Assembly: GCA_963575745.1 (NCBI GenBank)
Contig: CAUYUJ010009779.1
Location: 653,811 to 717,810 of the forward strand
DNA: 64,000 nt
Origin: Prorocentrum cordatum
Taxonomy: Eukaryota; Sar; Dinophyceae; Prorocentrales; Prorocentraceae
Direction: 5' to 3'
Shown here in pieces: positions 1 to 10,734 of the stretch. How positions within the stretch are numbered: position 1 is the stretch's first letter; each line of letters starts with the position of its first letter. The notes under the pieces were generated by a model. It ran no database searches. It was not told where the DNA came from and saw only the letters and a list, made by a program, of their open reading frames with translations. The position numbers and the translations under genes were made by a program.

Positions 1-55
1 TATGTTCTGATAATCAACGGTTCATTGTGTCTGTGTGTTTGTTCCTCTCCTGATT
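1..55 (+). repeat. Dispersed repeat R1, truncated 3' end
   Basis: This is the 3' part of a roughly 155-bp dispersed repeat, cut by the window edge. It shares the TTCATTGTGTCTGTGTG segment and the closing CTCCTGA with copies at 14518-14684, 32530-32685 and 61697-61856, all in the same orientation. Confidence 0.7.
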
Positions 56-831
56 GGTGTCCGACGCGGGGCGAGGTTGTGCCAAAACGCGGCGTCGTGA
101 GAGGACACGCCGCTGCGGCCCTCACCCCCAGCTCGTCGCAGGACCCCTCTGGCTGGATAGGCTCGTGAGGGTCCTGGGGCCCGCAACGGCACGACACCCG
201 GATGGGGGGGGGACCTGCTGGCCGTGCAGTCCTCCGCCGCCGCCTCTCCTGCCATACTCTTCCTCGCGCTGCTCGCGGGCCAGCGTGGGCGGCGGATCGG
301 CGGACCTCGCTGCAGCGCAGGGCCGCTCCCTCGGATCGGACAGCGACGACTACGGCGGCGACGGCGACCACGCCGACGATCGACGAGCACGGCAACGGCA
401 ATGATGATCAAGGTCGCCGCCGCCGCCGCTGACGCCGACGACGGCGGCGGCGACAACTCCGGCGGCGACGACGCCGACATCGGCTCGGACAGGCGGTCAT
501 CCGTGAGATGGCCCGGCGCAGGGGGGCCTGGCCTGAGGGAGTGGGAGGGGCTCGAAGTGTGCACCAAGTCGACTGGTCGGCTCGTTGTATCGACGCCCAC
601 AGCTTCCCAAGCTGCGGGACGCTGTAATGCAGATGCACCTGACTCCTCCGCCAAATTCAATGGCTCCCTGGCCGAGCAGACTGGGGAAATGACCAGGCAC
701 CGATACCTTAGGAACCTCACCCAGGGCGTGCTCTGACCAGAATCTAGACGAGAATCCAGCCGTGGCGACAGCACGAGCATCGGCACCTTGCCCTCCACTG
801 ACCAGACGGCGCGGTGTGCACGTCGAGCCTT
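56..831. other. GC-rich stretch without a recognisable gene
   Basis: The stretch is biased to CGG/CCG triplets, densest around 410-475. Open frames exist on both strands, but they encode Arg/Pro/Ala-rich low-complexity text that follows from the composition. I see no gene, RNA or clear mobile element. Confidence 0.5.
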
Positions 832-832
832 A

Positions 833-882
833 AGAGGAGGAGGAGGAGGAGGAGGAGGAGGAGGAGGAGGAGGAAGAGGAGG
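833..882 (+). repeat. (GGA)n microsatellite
   Basis: A nearly pure GGA run with the purine strand on plus. It is the first of many GGA arrays in the window. Confidence 0.95.
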
Positions 883-1029
883 GCTAGCATGGGGGAAACG
901 GGTCCTGGACCCCAGGGCCTTCCCCCACGACCGGCTGCTCCTCCCGGGCCATTTTCTGACCAGTCCCAGGGCGTTTGGAGGGCCCCGATGGCACGAGACC
1001 GGCGAGCAACCCCTGAAAACCTCCTAGAT

Positions 1030-1248
1030 TCATGTTACTCCCATCGTACGTAAGGGCCACCTCCCAGAAATAATTTCGAGCACCCGAAACAAAATGTCGA
1101 ACGAGCGTCGAAACAATGTCGAAACAGTGTCGGACGAGTACCTCCCGGGGGGCCGACACGTAGAGACCCTAGAGTTTCGGTATTTGGTTGGTGCTCGAAA
1201 TTCTTTCTGGTGGTCAAGGCTAAAGTAGGTTGGAACATCATACGTAAT
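1030..1248 (+). repeat. Dispersed repeat R2, copy 1
   Basis: The diagnostic parts are TCCCAGAAATAAT, a run of GTCGAAACA-type words (the words GTGTCGAAACAGCGTCGAGC in other copies), GGAGTTTCGGTA-like text and TGCTCGAAATTCTTTCTGG. Related copies lie at 26186-26250 (3' part), 26880-27130 (5' part) and 29190-29612 (fullest). No coding potential is seen. Confidence 0.75.
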
Positions 1249-1458
1249 CCAAGATCGGGCCCGAGTAGGTGGGGTGGAAGGATCGCGCCGCATCGCCAAT
1301 GCATCGGCGATGCATCGGCGACGTCGGCGATGCATCTGCGACGTCGGCGTGGGGAATCACGGGCTCCACATCGACCCACATCGTCGATGCATCGGCGATG
1401 CGGCGCGAGCCTCCGACCCTATCGAATTACCTGGGGACGCGCGATCCTCCGACCCTGA
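1249..1458. repeat. Foldback element M6, diverged copy
   Basis: Both ends carry GATCGCGCCGCATCGCC-type sequence in inverted orientation around a centre of repeated GATGCATCGGCGATG words. It matches the better-preserved copy at 23626-23850. The outer termini and any target-site duplication are not clear here. Confidence 0.7.
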
Positions 1459-1629
1459 CGAATTGCTTGATGAGGTGCCCTCCCCAAGCTGCAGCCGGTA
1501 CCGCCTCGTTCGGCGGCGGAAATCTGGATCTTCCCATGGAAACGGGACCCGTCGCTAATCCGTGCCCCCTTGATCCATGTTTGCGATCGCCTGATTTACT
1601 CGGACCCCATCAGTGAAGCCTCGAACAAC

Positions 1630-1860
1630 AGGAGCCACTTCTGAGCAGGGACCGACCGTGCGGGCATTCCAAACGTCCTACCACGAAATGTTCTGAGAAC
1701 CCAAACATGTTCTGATAACGCAAACAGTGTTCTTAGAACATCAACCCGACAGACATGTTTCAGAACATTTCTTGGGAACCACAAAAGGTTCTTAGAACAC
1801 TGTTTGCTACGGCTCCAGGCGAGCCAGGACGCCTCGCCGTTGCTTGACACTCGCAGCAGG
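1630..1860. repeat. Foldback repeat R3, copy 1
   Basis: An inverted-repeat element rich in TGTTCTNAGAACA-type half-palindromes, starting near GTCCTACCACGAAATGTTC and ending near GTTTGCTACGGC. Its second copy at 26384-26636 also shares the flanks GAGCAGGGACCG and AGGCGAGCCAGGACG, so the repeat unit is larger than the hairpin. Confidence 0.75.
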
Positions 1861-1888
1861 ACGCGGTGCACGTGCCGCGCACCTACCT

Positions 1889-2082
1889 TTATGTCGGGCC
1901 TGTCTCCCTACAAGTGGATTTTCGACGAAAAATGAACATACCCCAAAAATAATAAAATAAATAATCCAAAAATAGACCAGGGACATTTGTTTTTAGTATT
2001 TGTGTTGCCTTTTTGGGGCATGTTGGGGGTATCTTTTATTTTTCGTCGAAAATCCCCCTGTAGGGGGACAGGCCCGACATAA
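1889..2082. mobile_element. MITE-like element M1 (copy a), perfect 8-bp TSD
   Basis: A 194-bp element with inverted termini of about 50 bp; each end reads TTATGTCGGGCCTGTC inward and continues through GGATTTTCGACGAAAAAT. It is flanked by perfect direct repeats ACCTACCT at 1881-1888 and 2083-2090. The interior is A/T-rich with no reading frame, so it is non-autonomous. It defines the most abundant small element family in the window. Confidence 0.92.
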
Positions 2083-2090
2083 ACCTACCT

Positions 2091-2507
2091 CCGCGGGCGC
2101 GCCCGGGGAGGGGCCCGCCGAGCGGCAGCGGGGCGGGCCGCGGCCTGGTCAGCAGCGACGCGAGGAGGGAGAGGAACGTGTGCGCCGGCTCCTCGCGGGC
2201 AAGCGCCGGCGGGTCCCGCGCGGAGGCCCTGCTGGAGCGGGGCGGCACGGCCAGCAGGGCGCCACGGGGCGCGAGGGAGGAGCGTCAGGCCGAGCAGGCA
2301 CCCCCCGCGGGGGTGCCTGCTCGATTGCGAGGCCGCGCTCTCGCTCGCTCGCTCGCTCGCTCGCTGGCGATGCCTCGAGGCAGCGTTTGCTCGTGCCCTG
2401 CGAGGCCGCGCTCGCACCGGGGAACATACAGAATCCCTGTGTTTCTGGCTGCTGCTCGCCGCGAGCATGGGGGGCCAGGGGGGTGGAGGATGAGGAGGTT
2501 CGGACAA
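2091..2507. other. GC-rich spacer with short CTCG tandem
   Basis: GC-rich sequence with a short (GCTC)n run near 2339-2366. Open frames on both strands are compositional. No gene is recognised. Confidence 0.5.
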
Positions 2508-2672
2508 CCTGTAGGAGAAGGAGGAGAAGGAGGAGGAGGAGGAGGAGGAGGAGGAGGAGGAGGAGGAGGAGGAGGAGGAGGAGGAGGAGGAGGAGTAGGA
2601 GGAGCAGGAGGAGGGAGGGGGCGAGGACGAGGACGAGGACGAGGAGGAGGAGGAGGAGGAGGAGGAGGAGGA
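2508..2672 (+). repeat. (GGA)n microsatellite with GGACGA interruption
   Basis: Long GGA runs interrupted by GAGGACGAGGACGAG. The reverse strand would read as a proline or serine run, which is a product of the repeat. Confidence 0.95.
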
Positions 2673-2741
2673 CCGCTCCGATGACCAGTGGTCAGATTCC
2701 AAAAACCAGAACCTCCCATTTGGGAGGGTGGGGTGCGGGCC

Positions 2742-3236
2742 TCAAACAAGGCTTTTCATGAATTTCTTATCCAGAAAAATTCGACCTGATGGAGTGCGCG
2801 ACTGGCACTCTTTCAGCAAGTTCTGACTACTGCGGGTAGCGTGGGACCCGCAACTCAAGCACAGGAAAGTCCCTCTCTGTGTGACCACCAACTCATGCGA
2901 CGGGTGCAGGAACGAAGCCCCGAGGAACGCCCCTCGCACGGATTTCACGCCGTGGACAGGACCAGCCCAAGGGACGGCGGGCACACAAGGGGTTCTCAGA
3001 AATTCCTGTGTGGGCTTAGCCCCGTGTGAGTTAATAGAGACCACCGACATACACTTGACGCATTGAAATCTATTGCCAGCTTCGACAGACTGCACCTCAT
3101 GACTGCTGTCAGCCATAAAGTTTAGCCATCTTTGGGCCGAGGATAGGCTTGGGACCAGGGGCCTTGGGTCTCGGCTTCGGCGTCGGCCGAGGCCGTCGCG
3201 GCATCCTGGGGCCCACTTCCTGAGACTGCTCGGCAT
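2742..3236 (-). pseudogene. Retroelement C-terminal region with paired zinc-finger-like motifs
   Basis: In the RNase H frame. Two motifs are seen: FQCVKCMSVVSINSHG and TFLCLSCGSHATRSSQNL, the second preceded by a His (HELVV) and followed by a Cys. I recognise the H...CL.CG.....R...L...C pattern from dinoflagellate retroelement proteins. The domain order supports assigning it to the same element. Confidence 0.6.
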
Positions 3237-3296
3237 ATCTACTTAGGAAAACGTCGGTGGCTCTGTTTCTTATATTTAGACAAGGCGAGGCCGAGC

Positions 3297-4037
3297 TCAA
3301 CAGCTTCGACCTCTCCTACCTGCTACTTCGTCTGCGAGCTTGTCCGCTAGATAATTACCAGCAAATGCGAAAACGGGCGTGCCTCTCAGAGCGGCTCTCT
3401 CAGCAAACATGTGCGATTCTATCTTCAGGACACTGACTGACCGTCGATCGACGGCTGTTCGACCTCTTTTCCACTCGTTGTTGTACGTATCTGGGAACAT
3501 GCTGCGCTTAACCTTCAAGAAACCTTGGGAAACATACGAACTGTCCGTGACGTAGACCAAGTAGGGGCCTTCAGGGGAGTCCTCCAGGAATCTCAAGAAC
3601 GCCAACAGCTCCCCGAGATTTATGGTCTGCTCGTTCCAGGCAGCTCCAGAGACTTGTCTGGCCACTTCAAGTCGTGGCTCCTGCTCGGAGATGTCGAACT
3701 GCCTGAACACGATGTAGGCCCAGGCAACTCTCCGAAACAGATCAGATGACGTGTGCCTCCCGCCAGACGCGTCACCCGCTCCCACCAAGATGCCCGAGGA
3801 GACTGGAAATTCGCCACGTGCGCGAAACTCGGCGTCTTCCTCGAGCGGCGGAGGGGTCACTGATGTCCAAGCAGCAGGCGTGACGCCTCTCAGCCATAAG
3901 GACGGCTGAGCCTCGTGCTGTGTGTAAGCTCGAGACAACGACGGCGGGCAGCTCCTTGTTGCAACTACATCCCCAAATCCTGTGAAAGTAATCCTCCTTC
4001 TCCTCCCCGCATCTGTCACACAGCTCAGAGTAGTCAT
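3297..4037 (-). pseudogene. RNase H domain of the retroelement
   Basis: The four acidic positions of RNase H can be placed: Asp in GAGDASGG, Glu in INLGELLAFLRFLE, Asp in YVTDSSYVSQGF, and Asp in GNYLADKLADEVA. The acid residues appear complete. Downstream, the same frame reopens at 3236 in the C-terminal zinc region. Confidence 0.75.
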
Positions 4038-4584
4038 CTGGCAATTGACAAACTTGCTTGGTGCGGGTGCGAGGCCGCCGGCCTCCCGTGGAAACAGTGA
4101 GCAGAGATCCTGCCCGCGCGTGCTGCTCGGCTGCTCGAGCAGCCTTCAACTGGCTGCGTATATCTTCGAGGTATACTCCTGCTGCTACGTCCTCGCTCGC
4201 ATGGTGGCCTGCTGCTCTTCTCCAAATCATCCTCCTGACAGAACTGGCTAACTCCTGCTTGAGATCGTCAACGTCGAAAACCTTTGAATCCAATATCTCC
4301 CCCGTCGCCAAAAACCGTTCCCCTTGGTCCGACGTCCAGCCCCAAGGCCCCGTGGGAACCCAATTGAGGTCCAAGAGAGTATTGATAATGGCCCTTGTGG
4401 GCCCAGTAACTTTCCTCCAACGATGCTGCGGTCGAGCTCGAGCTCGAGCGAGATGGACGCCCCAATCTCGAAGGGATAGAGCACGAGCTCGGGCTCTTGA
4501 TGTGATGATGGTAAGCCAAGAATCTACTGATCTCCATACATGCGCCACTGCAGGATCCTTGTCGCCCAGCTCGATCTGTAGCAA
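3772..4584 (-). pseudogene. Retroelement linker with zinc-knuckle region
   Basis: In the same frame as the RT but after a stop. It contains LCDRCGEEKEDYFHRIWGC, a CxxC...HxxxxxC arrangement typical of the region between RT and RNase H in non-LTR elements. The true sequence leaves this frame near 3930-4030, where the RNase H frame takes over with QPSLWLRGVTPAAWTSV; a small indel is inferred there. Confidence 0.65.
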
Positions 4585-4602
4585 CGTGTCTAAACAGCGG
4601 CC

Positions 4603-5895
4603 TCAAACTGTGCTGGAAAGAGTCTTGCCCAGCGCACGTCGCCAGGCCTGCGCTGAAGACGGTGGCGTGCCATAGACGGTTGCATCGCAATTTACTTTAG
4701 CCAAACTACCTTGCTGGATCACTCGACGAACGGCTGAACGACCTCGACGACCAGTAGCTGATAACTTGCCTGCTGCTCTCACTTGTTGCCATGCTTGCCG
4801 ACGACGCATTGCAGCGTTAGGCCTAGCTCTCACATCTCGACTTCTATCCACCCCCAAATCCACCGCCTTTTGCCCGACAGTGATGAGCATGCTATGTTGC
4901 GCTAACTTGCGGGCAACTTCACGGGCCACTTGAGGGTTGCTGCAGACTAAATTTGACTTCGATGCTATGGTCAGGTGAGCTTTATTGCAGAGTCGCCCTA
5001 GAGTAGATCCAGCTTTAACTAGCGCCTGGGTCACGAACTTGACTGAACCATAACAACTCCGGGAAATATCGTCAACCCAAGGAGAAACCTCCACAGCAGG
5101 CGAGTATTTATTGTAAACAATCTCCAAAACAGAATACACATAAAATCTTCCAAAATCCAAGCCTCGGCGGGCCCCTGCGATGATACTCTTGGCGGGCTGC
5201 GCGGGCTCCGAGAAACTGCGGGCCCCTCGGAATATTCTGGAAGTCAGATGGACCAGGCCTTCCAAGACGAGCACCTGCGGGGGGAACTGCTTCTCGAGGC
5301 CCTGCTGAAAGAGTCTGTCGAATTCGAACGAGTCGTAAAATGCGTCGATATCCCATGAAAGAGCAGAAGAGATGGTGTGGTCGGGGCCTGTGCCCACTGA
5401 CTCATCCATGAACGTTCGAAGCAAGCCGACTCTGAGGCAAGAAGATCCTCTGACTGCCCGGCCCCATTTACCTGCTACCTGGCCCACCCACTCTGCCGGA
5501 TAAACTTCGCGAGCTGCGCTCAACAAGCGAAGGATGTCTGGGGCTCGGCCTATCGACCTGTCTGTCGTGGGCCCTTTGCGCAGCAACGCGATGAACGCTG
5601 TCATAATCTGCCGCGGCCAGGTGCCGTGAGATTCGCAAGCGTTGACAAATTGTACAAGGTCCTCCACTCCTCGTGCCGGCAAGTACTTAAAAGCTCCACC
5701 GATCTGTTCAACTCCTAAAGCTTTCTTTGAGTTGACACTGTCGAAGGCGAGGGATACGTCCATTGGCGCAAGGAGAGGTAGTGGATCCTCTCGAGCGCGG
5801 GTATGCGCCTCCTGTAGCAGGCTAAAAACCCTCGCCTGTGAAAGTCTCGAGGAGGTCCATTTCTTTTGCCAATGGACACGTTTGACTGCGAGCAT
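4603..5895 (-). pseudogene. Reverse transcriptase domain of the retroelement
   Basis: 430 codons. RT motif A is visible as WDIDAFYDSFEF (catalytic Asp), motif B as AGARRGLDFGRFYV, and motif C as PWVDDIS with the paired aspartates. Upstream, LGVEQIGG...WPRQIMTAFIALLRKG is the usual fingers region (host-factor-free, priming-type RTs of non-LTR elements). The frame ends at a stop near 4600 although the following segment at 4584 is in the same frame, so this is a premature stop. The catalytic residues are intact; the element as a whole is not. Confidence 0.8.
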
Positions 5896-6012
5896 CTCGC
5901 AAAGGAAGGAACGTTCACGTCGTTGTACCTCAGCTCATTATCCGTCCTGGCCTTGGGCTTGACGTGCTTGTGCAAACTGCCGCCGGACAACTCGAGGCTC
6001 ACTGAAATCCAA

Positions 6013-7021
6013 TCACGAGGCTGACGCTGACTTCCTCTCCAGAGATTGTGCAATCTTGTGCGTGCTGTCCTTTAGAATCTCCAGAGCGTCGTAGGTCAGG
6101 TTGTGGATGTTTAGTAGACTGGTCGCCCAAGCTGGGCTATCTTCCAAAAGAACCGTGCCCCAACCAACATTGGGCATGTCCGAAACTGCTTGCTGTAAAT
6201 GTTTGGTCAGAAAATTGATTCGCTTGTGTGGTGTCGAACGATCTCTGCCCGAAATAATATCCGTTCTTTCCCAAGGCTGTCGTATATTCAACATCTCCCC
6301 AACCAACTGTCAACTTGCAACCACCATCTGATAGAGCTGTATGTATGTGATTTGGCGGATCTGGGTGTAGCCACTGCGATTAGCTTGAAAGAAAGTGGTT
6401 CAGCTCTACCGCAGTAGTGCCAAGCTGTGGCTTCGGGTATGTCTAAAATCCTGCAGAGGTACTGCTCCATGCAAGAGATAAAATTTCTGTATTTGGTCCT
6501 AAGCGTTGTAGACGCAGCTGATTGAGACTTGAAAGCCAGCGACTCGGATATCCAGGTAGGCGGCGACGACCATGCGCTCTTCTCCATAGTATTCTCCGAG
6601 ATCCTGTCCCACAACTGATTCAAATCGGTAGTCTCCCATTGTCTGTTCCTGATATGTCTCCCATCGGTTCAACTTTCTTCTCCTCAATACATGCTGCGAC
6701 GGTGGTGCTCCACAAAACCTGCAGAGCTTCCTGGTCGTAGTCGGAAAATTCCTTGATCAAAAACTTCCTAGCTCTCTCAGGGAACGGGGCCCGAATGCCC
6801 TGGAGTGGTTCCGAACTCGCAGCTTTCTCGTCCTCGTCTTCTGGAAAATCCAATTCCCCATCTTCCTCCTTTCCCGCCTCCTGAAGACCCGAGTCCGTCC
6901 GCATGGCCTTCTTGGACTCCTTCTCCAGCTTCTTCTGACTGCGCTTGCTGTCGGGATTGGCCTTCTGACGCTTCGGCGGCGGGGGCTGGAAAAGGCGGGG
7001 GAGGTCCAGAACTCTACGCAT
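6013..7021 (-). pseudogene. Retroelement N-terminal region, broken into three frames
   Basis: Three overlapping open stretches (7021-6620, 6623-6288, 6306-6013) probably formed one N-terminal region upstream of the RT. The first is Lys/Glu/Asp-rich with a PPPPKRQK basic cluster. The second contains MEQYLCRIL and the third WGTVLLEDSPAW. No nucleic-acid-binding knuckle or endonuclease motif is evident. Two frameshifts separate the three parts, and another separates them from the RT. Confidence 0.55.
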
Positions 7022-7023
7022 GT

Positions 7024-8216
7024 AGGAGGAGGAGGAGGAGGAGGAGGAGGAGGAGGAGGAGGAGGAGGAGGAGGAGGAGGGGGGGTAAGGAGTAGGGTAA
7101 GGAGGAGGAGGAGGGAAGGAGGAGGAGGAGGAGGAGAAGGAGGCGAAGGAAGAGGAAAAGGAGCAGGAGGAGGAGGACGCAGGAGGAGGAGGAGGAGGAG
7201 GAGGGGGACGAGCACGAGGGACGAGACGAGGAGGAGGAGGAGGAGGAGAAGGGGAGCAGCGAGGAGGAGGGAGGGGGCCGAGGACGAGAGGAGGAGGAGG
7301 AGGAAGGGGGAGGGGGCAGGAGGAGGAGGAGGAGAGGAGGAGGAGGAGGAAGAGGAGCAGGCGGAGAAGGAGGAGGCGGGGGAGGAGGAGGAGGAGGAGG
7401 AGGAGGAGGAGGAGGAGGAGGAGGAGGAGGAGGAGAGGAGGAGGAGGGGAGGAGAGGGAAGGAGGAGGAGGAGGAGGAGGAAAGGGGAGCAGGAGGAGGA
7501 GGAGGAGGAAGGGCCCCGAGAGAACGAGGAGGAGGAGAAGCAGGAGCAGGAGCAGGAGCAGAAGGAGGAGCAGGGGAGGATGGGGACGAGGACGAGGAAG
7601 GGACGAGGAGGAGGAGGAGAGGAGGAGGAGGAGAAGGGGAGCAGGGAGGAGGAAGGAGGGAGGGGGCGGGACGAGGAGGAGGGAGGAGGAGGCAGGGGAG
7701 CAGGGGAGGAGGAGGAGGAGAGGAGGAAGAGGAGCAGGAGGAGAAGGAGGAGGAGGAGGAGGAGGGAGGAGAGGAGGGGGAGGAGGAGGAGGAGGAGGAG
7801 GAAGGGAGGCAGGAGGAGGGAGGGGAGGAAGGGGGCCGAGAACGAGGAGGAGGAGGAGGAGAAGAGGAGCAGGAGCAGGAGCAGAAGGAGGAGCAGGAGG
7901 AGGAGGAGGAGAGGAGAGGAGGGAGGAGGAAGGAGCAGCAAAGGAGGAGGAGGGAGAAGCAGGAGGAGGAGGAGCAGGAGGGGAGGGGACGAGGACAAGG
8001 ACGAGGACGAGGGACTAGGAGGAGGAGGAGGAGGAGGATGGAGGCGGAGGAGAGGAGGACAGGAGGAAGGGGAGCAGGGAGGAGGAGGGAGGGGGCCCCG
8101 AGGAGGGAGGAGGAGGAGGAGGAGGGGCGGAAGGGAGCAGGAGCAAGGAGGAGGAGGAGAAGGAGGGGAGCGAGGAGGAGGAGGAGGAGGAGGAGGAGGA
8201 GGAGGAGTGGGGAAAG
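7024..8216 (+). repeat. 1.2-kb (GGA)n-rich block
   Basis: Imperfect GGA repeats, purines on plus, interrupted by GGGG, GAC and AGC words. It starts three bases after the retroelement N-terminus. All six frames are largely open because the repeat lacks stops, and the predicted Ser/Pro/Leu or Arg/Glu proteins are not credible genes. Confidence 0.95.
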
Positions 8217-8362
8217 GGCCCCCCCCGAGCAGCAGCGCCGGCAGCGCGCAGGCCTCCGCGGTCGCGGCCGCGGCGTGCAGCTCCAGCAGCGCCTCGGGGG
8301 GGGGGCGGCAGCACGGCCGCCTCTCCGTGCCGCGCCACCGGCGCCCGCTCGCCAGCGTAGGC

Positions 8363-8500
8363 TTAGGTCGGGCCTGTCCCCCGACAGGCGATTTGAAAGA
8401 AACAAGACAACATGAAACAAAAACACAAAAAAACAAAACAAAAAAGTGGAGCAAAAAACAAACGGGCAAAACAATAGGCAGAAAGAGTCAACACATCGTC
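8363..8500 (+). mobile_element. M1 element (copy b), left end only
   Basis: Begins TTAGGTCGGGCCTGTCCCCC and continues into A-rich text resembling the M1 interior (AACAAGACAACATGAAAC). No right terminus is found nearby, so the copy is truncated. Confidence 0.7.
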
Positions 8501-8804
8501 CCACAAAGCGTGGGGGGGGGATCGCGTGGGGGGTAGGAAACCGCTGTCTTTCGGGGGGCGTGGGGAGGTTGGGGAGCGAGAGGGAGTGAGTTTGGGGCGC
8601 GTCAGGGGGCGGGCAAGGGGCGTCGGACAGGTTGGCACGGGGGGGGTACTTATTGAAGAATCTGGAGAGCGTTTCCCACCTCCCACACAACTTGTCCGGC
8701 AAGGTCCGCGACAAAACTGTCCTCGCATGGCGCATCTCCTCCCTGCGCCCCACGTCGAAGAGCAAACTACTGCAGAAAAAAACAGAAATTAGCCAGCGTG
8801 AACC
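8501..8804. other. Spacer without recognisable feature
   Basis: GC-rich text with G runs at 8511-8520 and 8640-8647. No credible frame, RNA or repeat copy was identified. Confidence 0.4.
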
Positions 8805-8892
8805 ACACATAGGGCTTGCTTGCAATCTAGGCGGTGAAGTCTAGGTGGCGCAAAACAAGGAAGTGCAACCTAGGTGGTGCAACCCATGCCGA
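8805..8892 (+). repeat. CTAGGTGG-type degenerate repeat, copy 1
   Basis: Words such as GCAATCTAGG, TAGGTGGCGCAAAACAA and GTGCAACCTAGGTGGTGCAA recur here and at 10735-10815, where the same words precede the AATGCAAC repeat. The two copies bracket 8.9-10.7 kb. Confidence 0.6.
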
Positions 8893-9395
8893 CACTGCCG
8901 GCGTGTGTAAGGGGCGTGTCCGTTCGAGTCGTCCTCTCCATCATTCCTGAGTCGTCGTCTCTGCCAGCTCCTTTCCCTGCGGCCCCCAATTCCCTGGGCC
9001 CGTCGTTGCCACCCCTCTTTCCTGGGCCCTCCGCCGACGCGAAAACGAGGAACGCCGTAATCCAATCGGAAAGATTCCCCTCCCTTTGATCCCTCCCCGT
9101 CCTAATTCAATCCGAGGGCCCTCCTTTTGATCCCTCCCTCGGTGGGGGGGTCCCAAAGGGTCCCAGAGGGGGGGACGTCCCGGGGGAGATGCGAATCCCC
9201 CGGGGGGAGTCCCCAGGGGGTTCGCCACCCAGATACGCCTCCCTCCTGGGGGGCCCTGGGTCCTCGAAAGCCAAGACGGTGCCTGAAGAGGCTCCCGAGA
9301 CGGTCCAAGAAGACCCCGAATCGCCGAAAGATGTGTCCAAGACGCCTTGGCGGCCTCCAGATGGCCCATGAGGCCCGCAAAACGCCCCAAGAAGC
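8893..9395. other. GC-rich spacer with R4-like CCAAGACGGC words
   Basis: No gene. From about 9240 the text takes on the degenerate CCAAGACGGCC wording of repeat family R4. Confidence 0.5.
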
Positions 9396-9403
9396 CTCCA
9401 GGA

Positions 9404-9655
9404 CTGTGTGGGCCCCGGAAACGGCAGGGCCGTTTTTTCACCGTTTCCAAAGAAGCGTCCCGTAAAGAAAGAAACGGCAAAAGAACGGCGACCGAAAACG
9501 GCAAAAAAAAACGGCTCCAGGAATGGAACCGGAACCGGAACCGGTAAACAAACGGCGACGGAACCGGTAACAAAAACGGCGTCGGAACCAGCAAAAAAAA
9601 CGGCAAAACGGAACAGGTAACAAAAACGGCCCTGTCGTTTCCAGGGCCCACTAAG
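9404..9655. mobile_element. Foldback element M2, perfect 8-bp TSD
   Basis: A 252-bp element with about 36-bp inverted ends built on TGGGCCCNGGAAACG and CAGGGCCGTTTTT. It is flanked by perfect direct repeats CTCCAGGA at 9396-9403 and 9656-9663. The interior is AACGGC and GGAACCGG tandem text without a gene. Confidence 0.85.
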
Positions 9656-9709
9656 CTCCAGGAGCACTCCCAAGAGGCCACAAGACGCAAACATTATAGA
9701 TTTCCCTTT

Positions 9710-10065
9710 CAGTGTTTGAAGGATTTTGGCGTTCTCGCCTCTTCGGCTTCCCGACGCTCCAAGACGGCCCAGGATGCCCTCAGGATCGCACCGAGACGGC
9801 CCAGCGTCCCCCGAGAGGTTCTGAACATGGCCCGGCCGAGAGGGCCACAACACGGCCTGAGGCGCCGCCAAGGCAGGCCGAGATGCACCCACGACGGCTC
9901 CCAAAGCGTGCCCAGACGGGGAGCCAGAACGGACATCTCTCGAGCCCTCGACCCCGGGAAACTCTCGGGAGGCCTCCAAAGAGGCCTCCAAGAGGCCCCC
10001 TAAGAGTCTCCCAACACGCTCCCAGACTGCCCACCCCAGAGGCTCCCGAACATGCTCCGAAGAGA
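9710..10065 (+). repeat. R4 repeat: degenerate CCAAGACGGCC array
   Basis: It starts with TTGAAGGATTTTGGCGTT and TTCGGCTTCCCGACG, then runs as degenerate words of the CCAAGACGGCCC or CCCAAGAGGCCTC type. The same lead-in and array recur at 28363, 28743 and 29110, and inverted near 13310-13360. Confidence 0.7.
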
Positions 10066-10074
10066 CCCCGACAA

Positions 10075-10675
10075 GCAACCTCTTCTCCCCCTGCTCCTCA
10101 CCCTCCTCCTCCTGCTCCTCCGCCTCGTCTTCATCGTCCTCCACCTGCTCATTGCCCACCTCGACCTTCTTCTGCCCCAACTCCCCCTCCTCATCCTCCT
10201 TCGCATGCTCTTCGTCATCCTCCCCCTCCTGCTCCACGGCGTCCTCCTCCTCCTGCTCCTCCTGCTCTTCCTCCTCCTCCTCCGCCTCACACTTTCACCC
10301 CTCCTCATCCCCCTCCTTCGCATCCTCCTTAGCATCCTCATCCTCCTGATCATCCTCCTCATCAAACTCCGCCCCTCCCCCGCGTGCTCGTCTCCCGGTG
10401 TTCCGCAACCTGTCCTCGACCTCGTCCTTCCCGTCCTCATCCTCCTCTTTCTGCCCCTCCTCCTCCCCCGCCTCCGCGTTCTCAAACTCCTGATCCTCCG
10501 ACTCTGATTCTCCTCATCCTCCTAATGCTCCTCCCCCCCCGTCCTCCCCCTGCCCCTGCTCCCACTCGTCATCCTTCTCCGCATCCACCTCCTCCTCCCC
10601 CTCCTGATGTTCCACCGCATCCTCCGCCTCCGCCTCCTGCTCCTCCCCTCCTCCAACTCCTCGTCGTCCTCGTCT
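10075..10675 (-). repeat. (TCC)n-rich block (GGA on minus)
   Basis: Imperfect CCT/TCC repeats, i.e. GGA with purines on minus, opposite to most arrays here. Open frames on both strands are caused by the repeat. Confidence 0.93.
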
Positions 10676-10734
10676 TCTTCAGGGTCGGCGGCACCAGCCG
10701 TAAGGCCTTCACAATAGACAACAGGGATTGCTTA

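Larger units (their letters stand above)
2742..7021 (-). mobile_element. Decayed non-LTR-type retroelement
   Basis: About 4.3 kb on the minus strand hold, in order, an N-terminal region of unknown role (7021 to about 6013), reverse transcriptase (5895-4603), a C/H zinc-knuckle region (4584-3772), RNase H (4037-3297) and a C-terminal region with paired zinc-finger-like motifs (3236-2742). The pieces lie in different frames and are separated by at least one in-frame stop (near 4600) and several frameshifts, so the copy is dead. I saw no endonuclease domain and no poly(A) tail or target-site duplication. The order RT then RNase H, without LTRs, protease or integrase, points to a non-LTR element; the exact clade is not assignable by eye. 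Confidence 0.8.

Noticed and set aside
6757-8825. Very long minus-strand frames (about 570 and 603 codons) rich in Leu, Ser and Pro
   Set aside because: They are translations of the GGA block; the repeat lacks stops in most frames and no motif or intron logic supports a gene.
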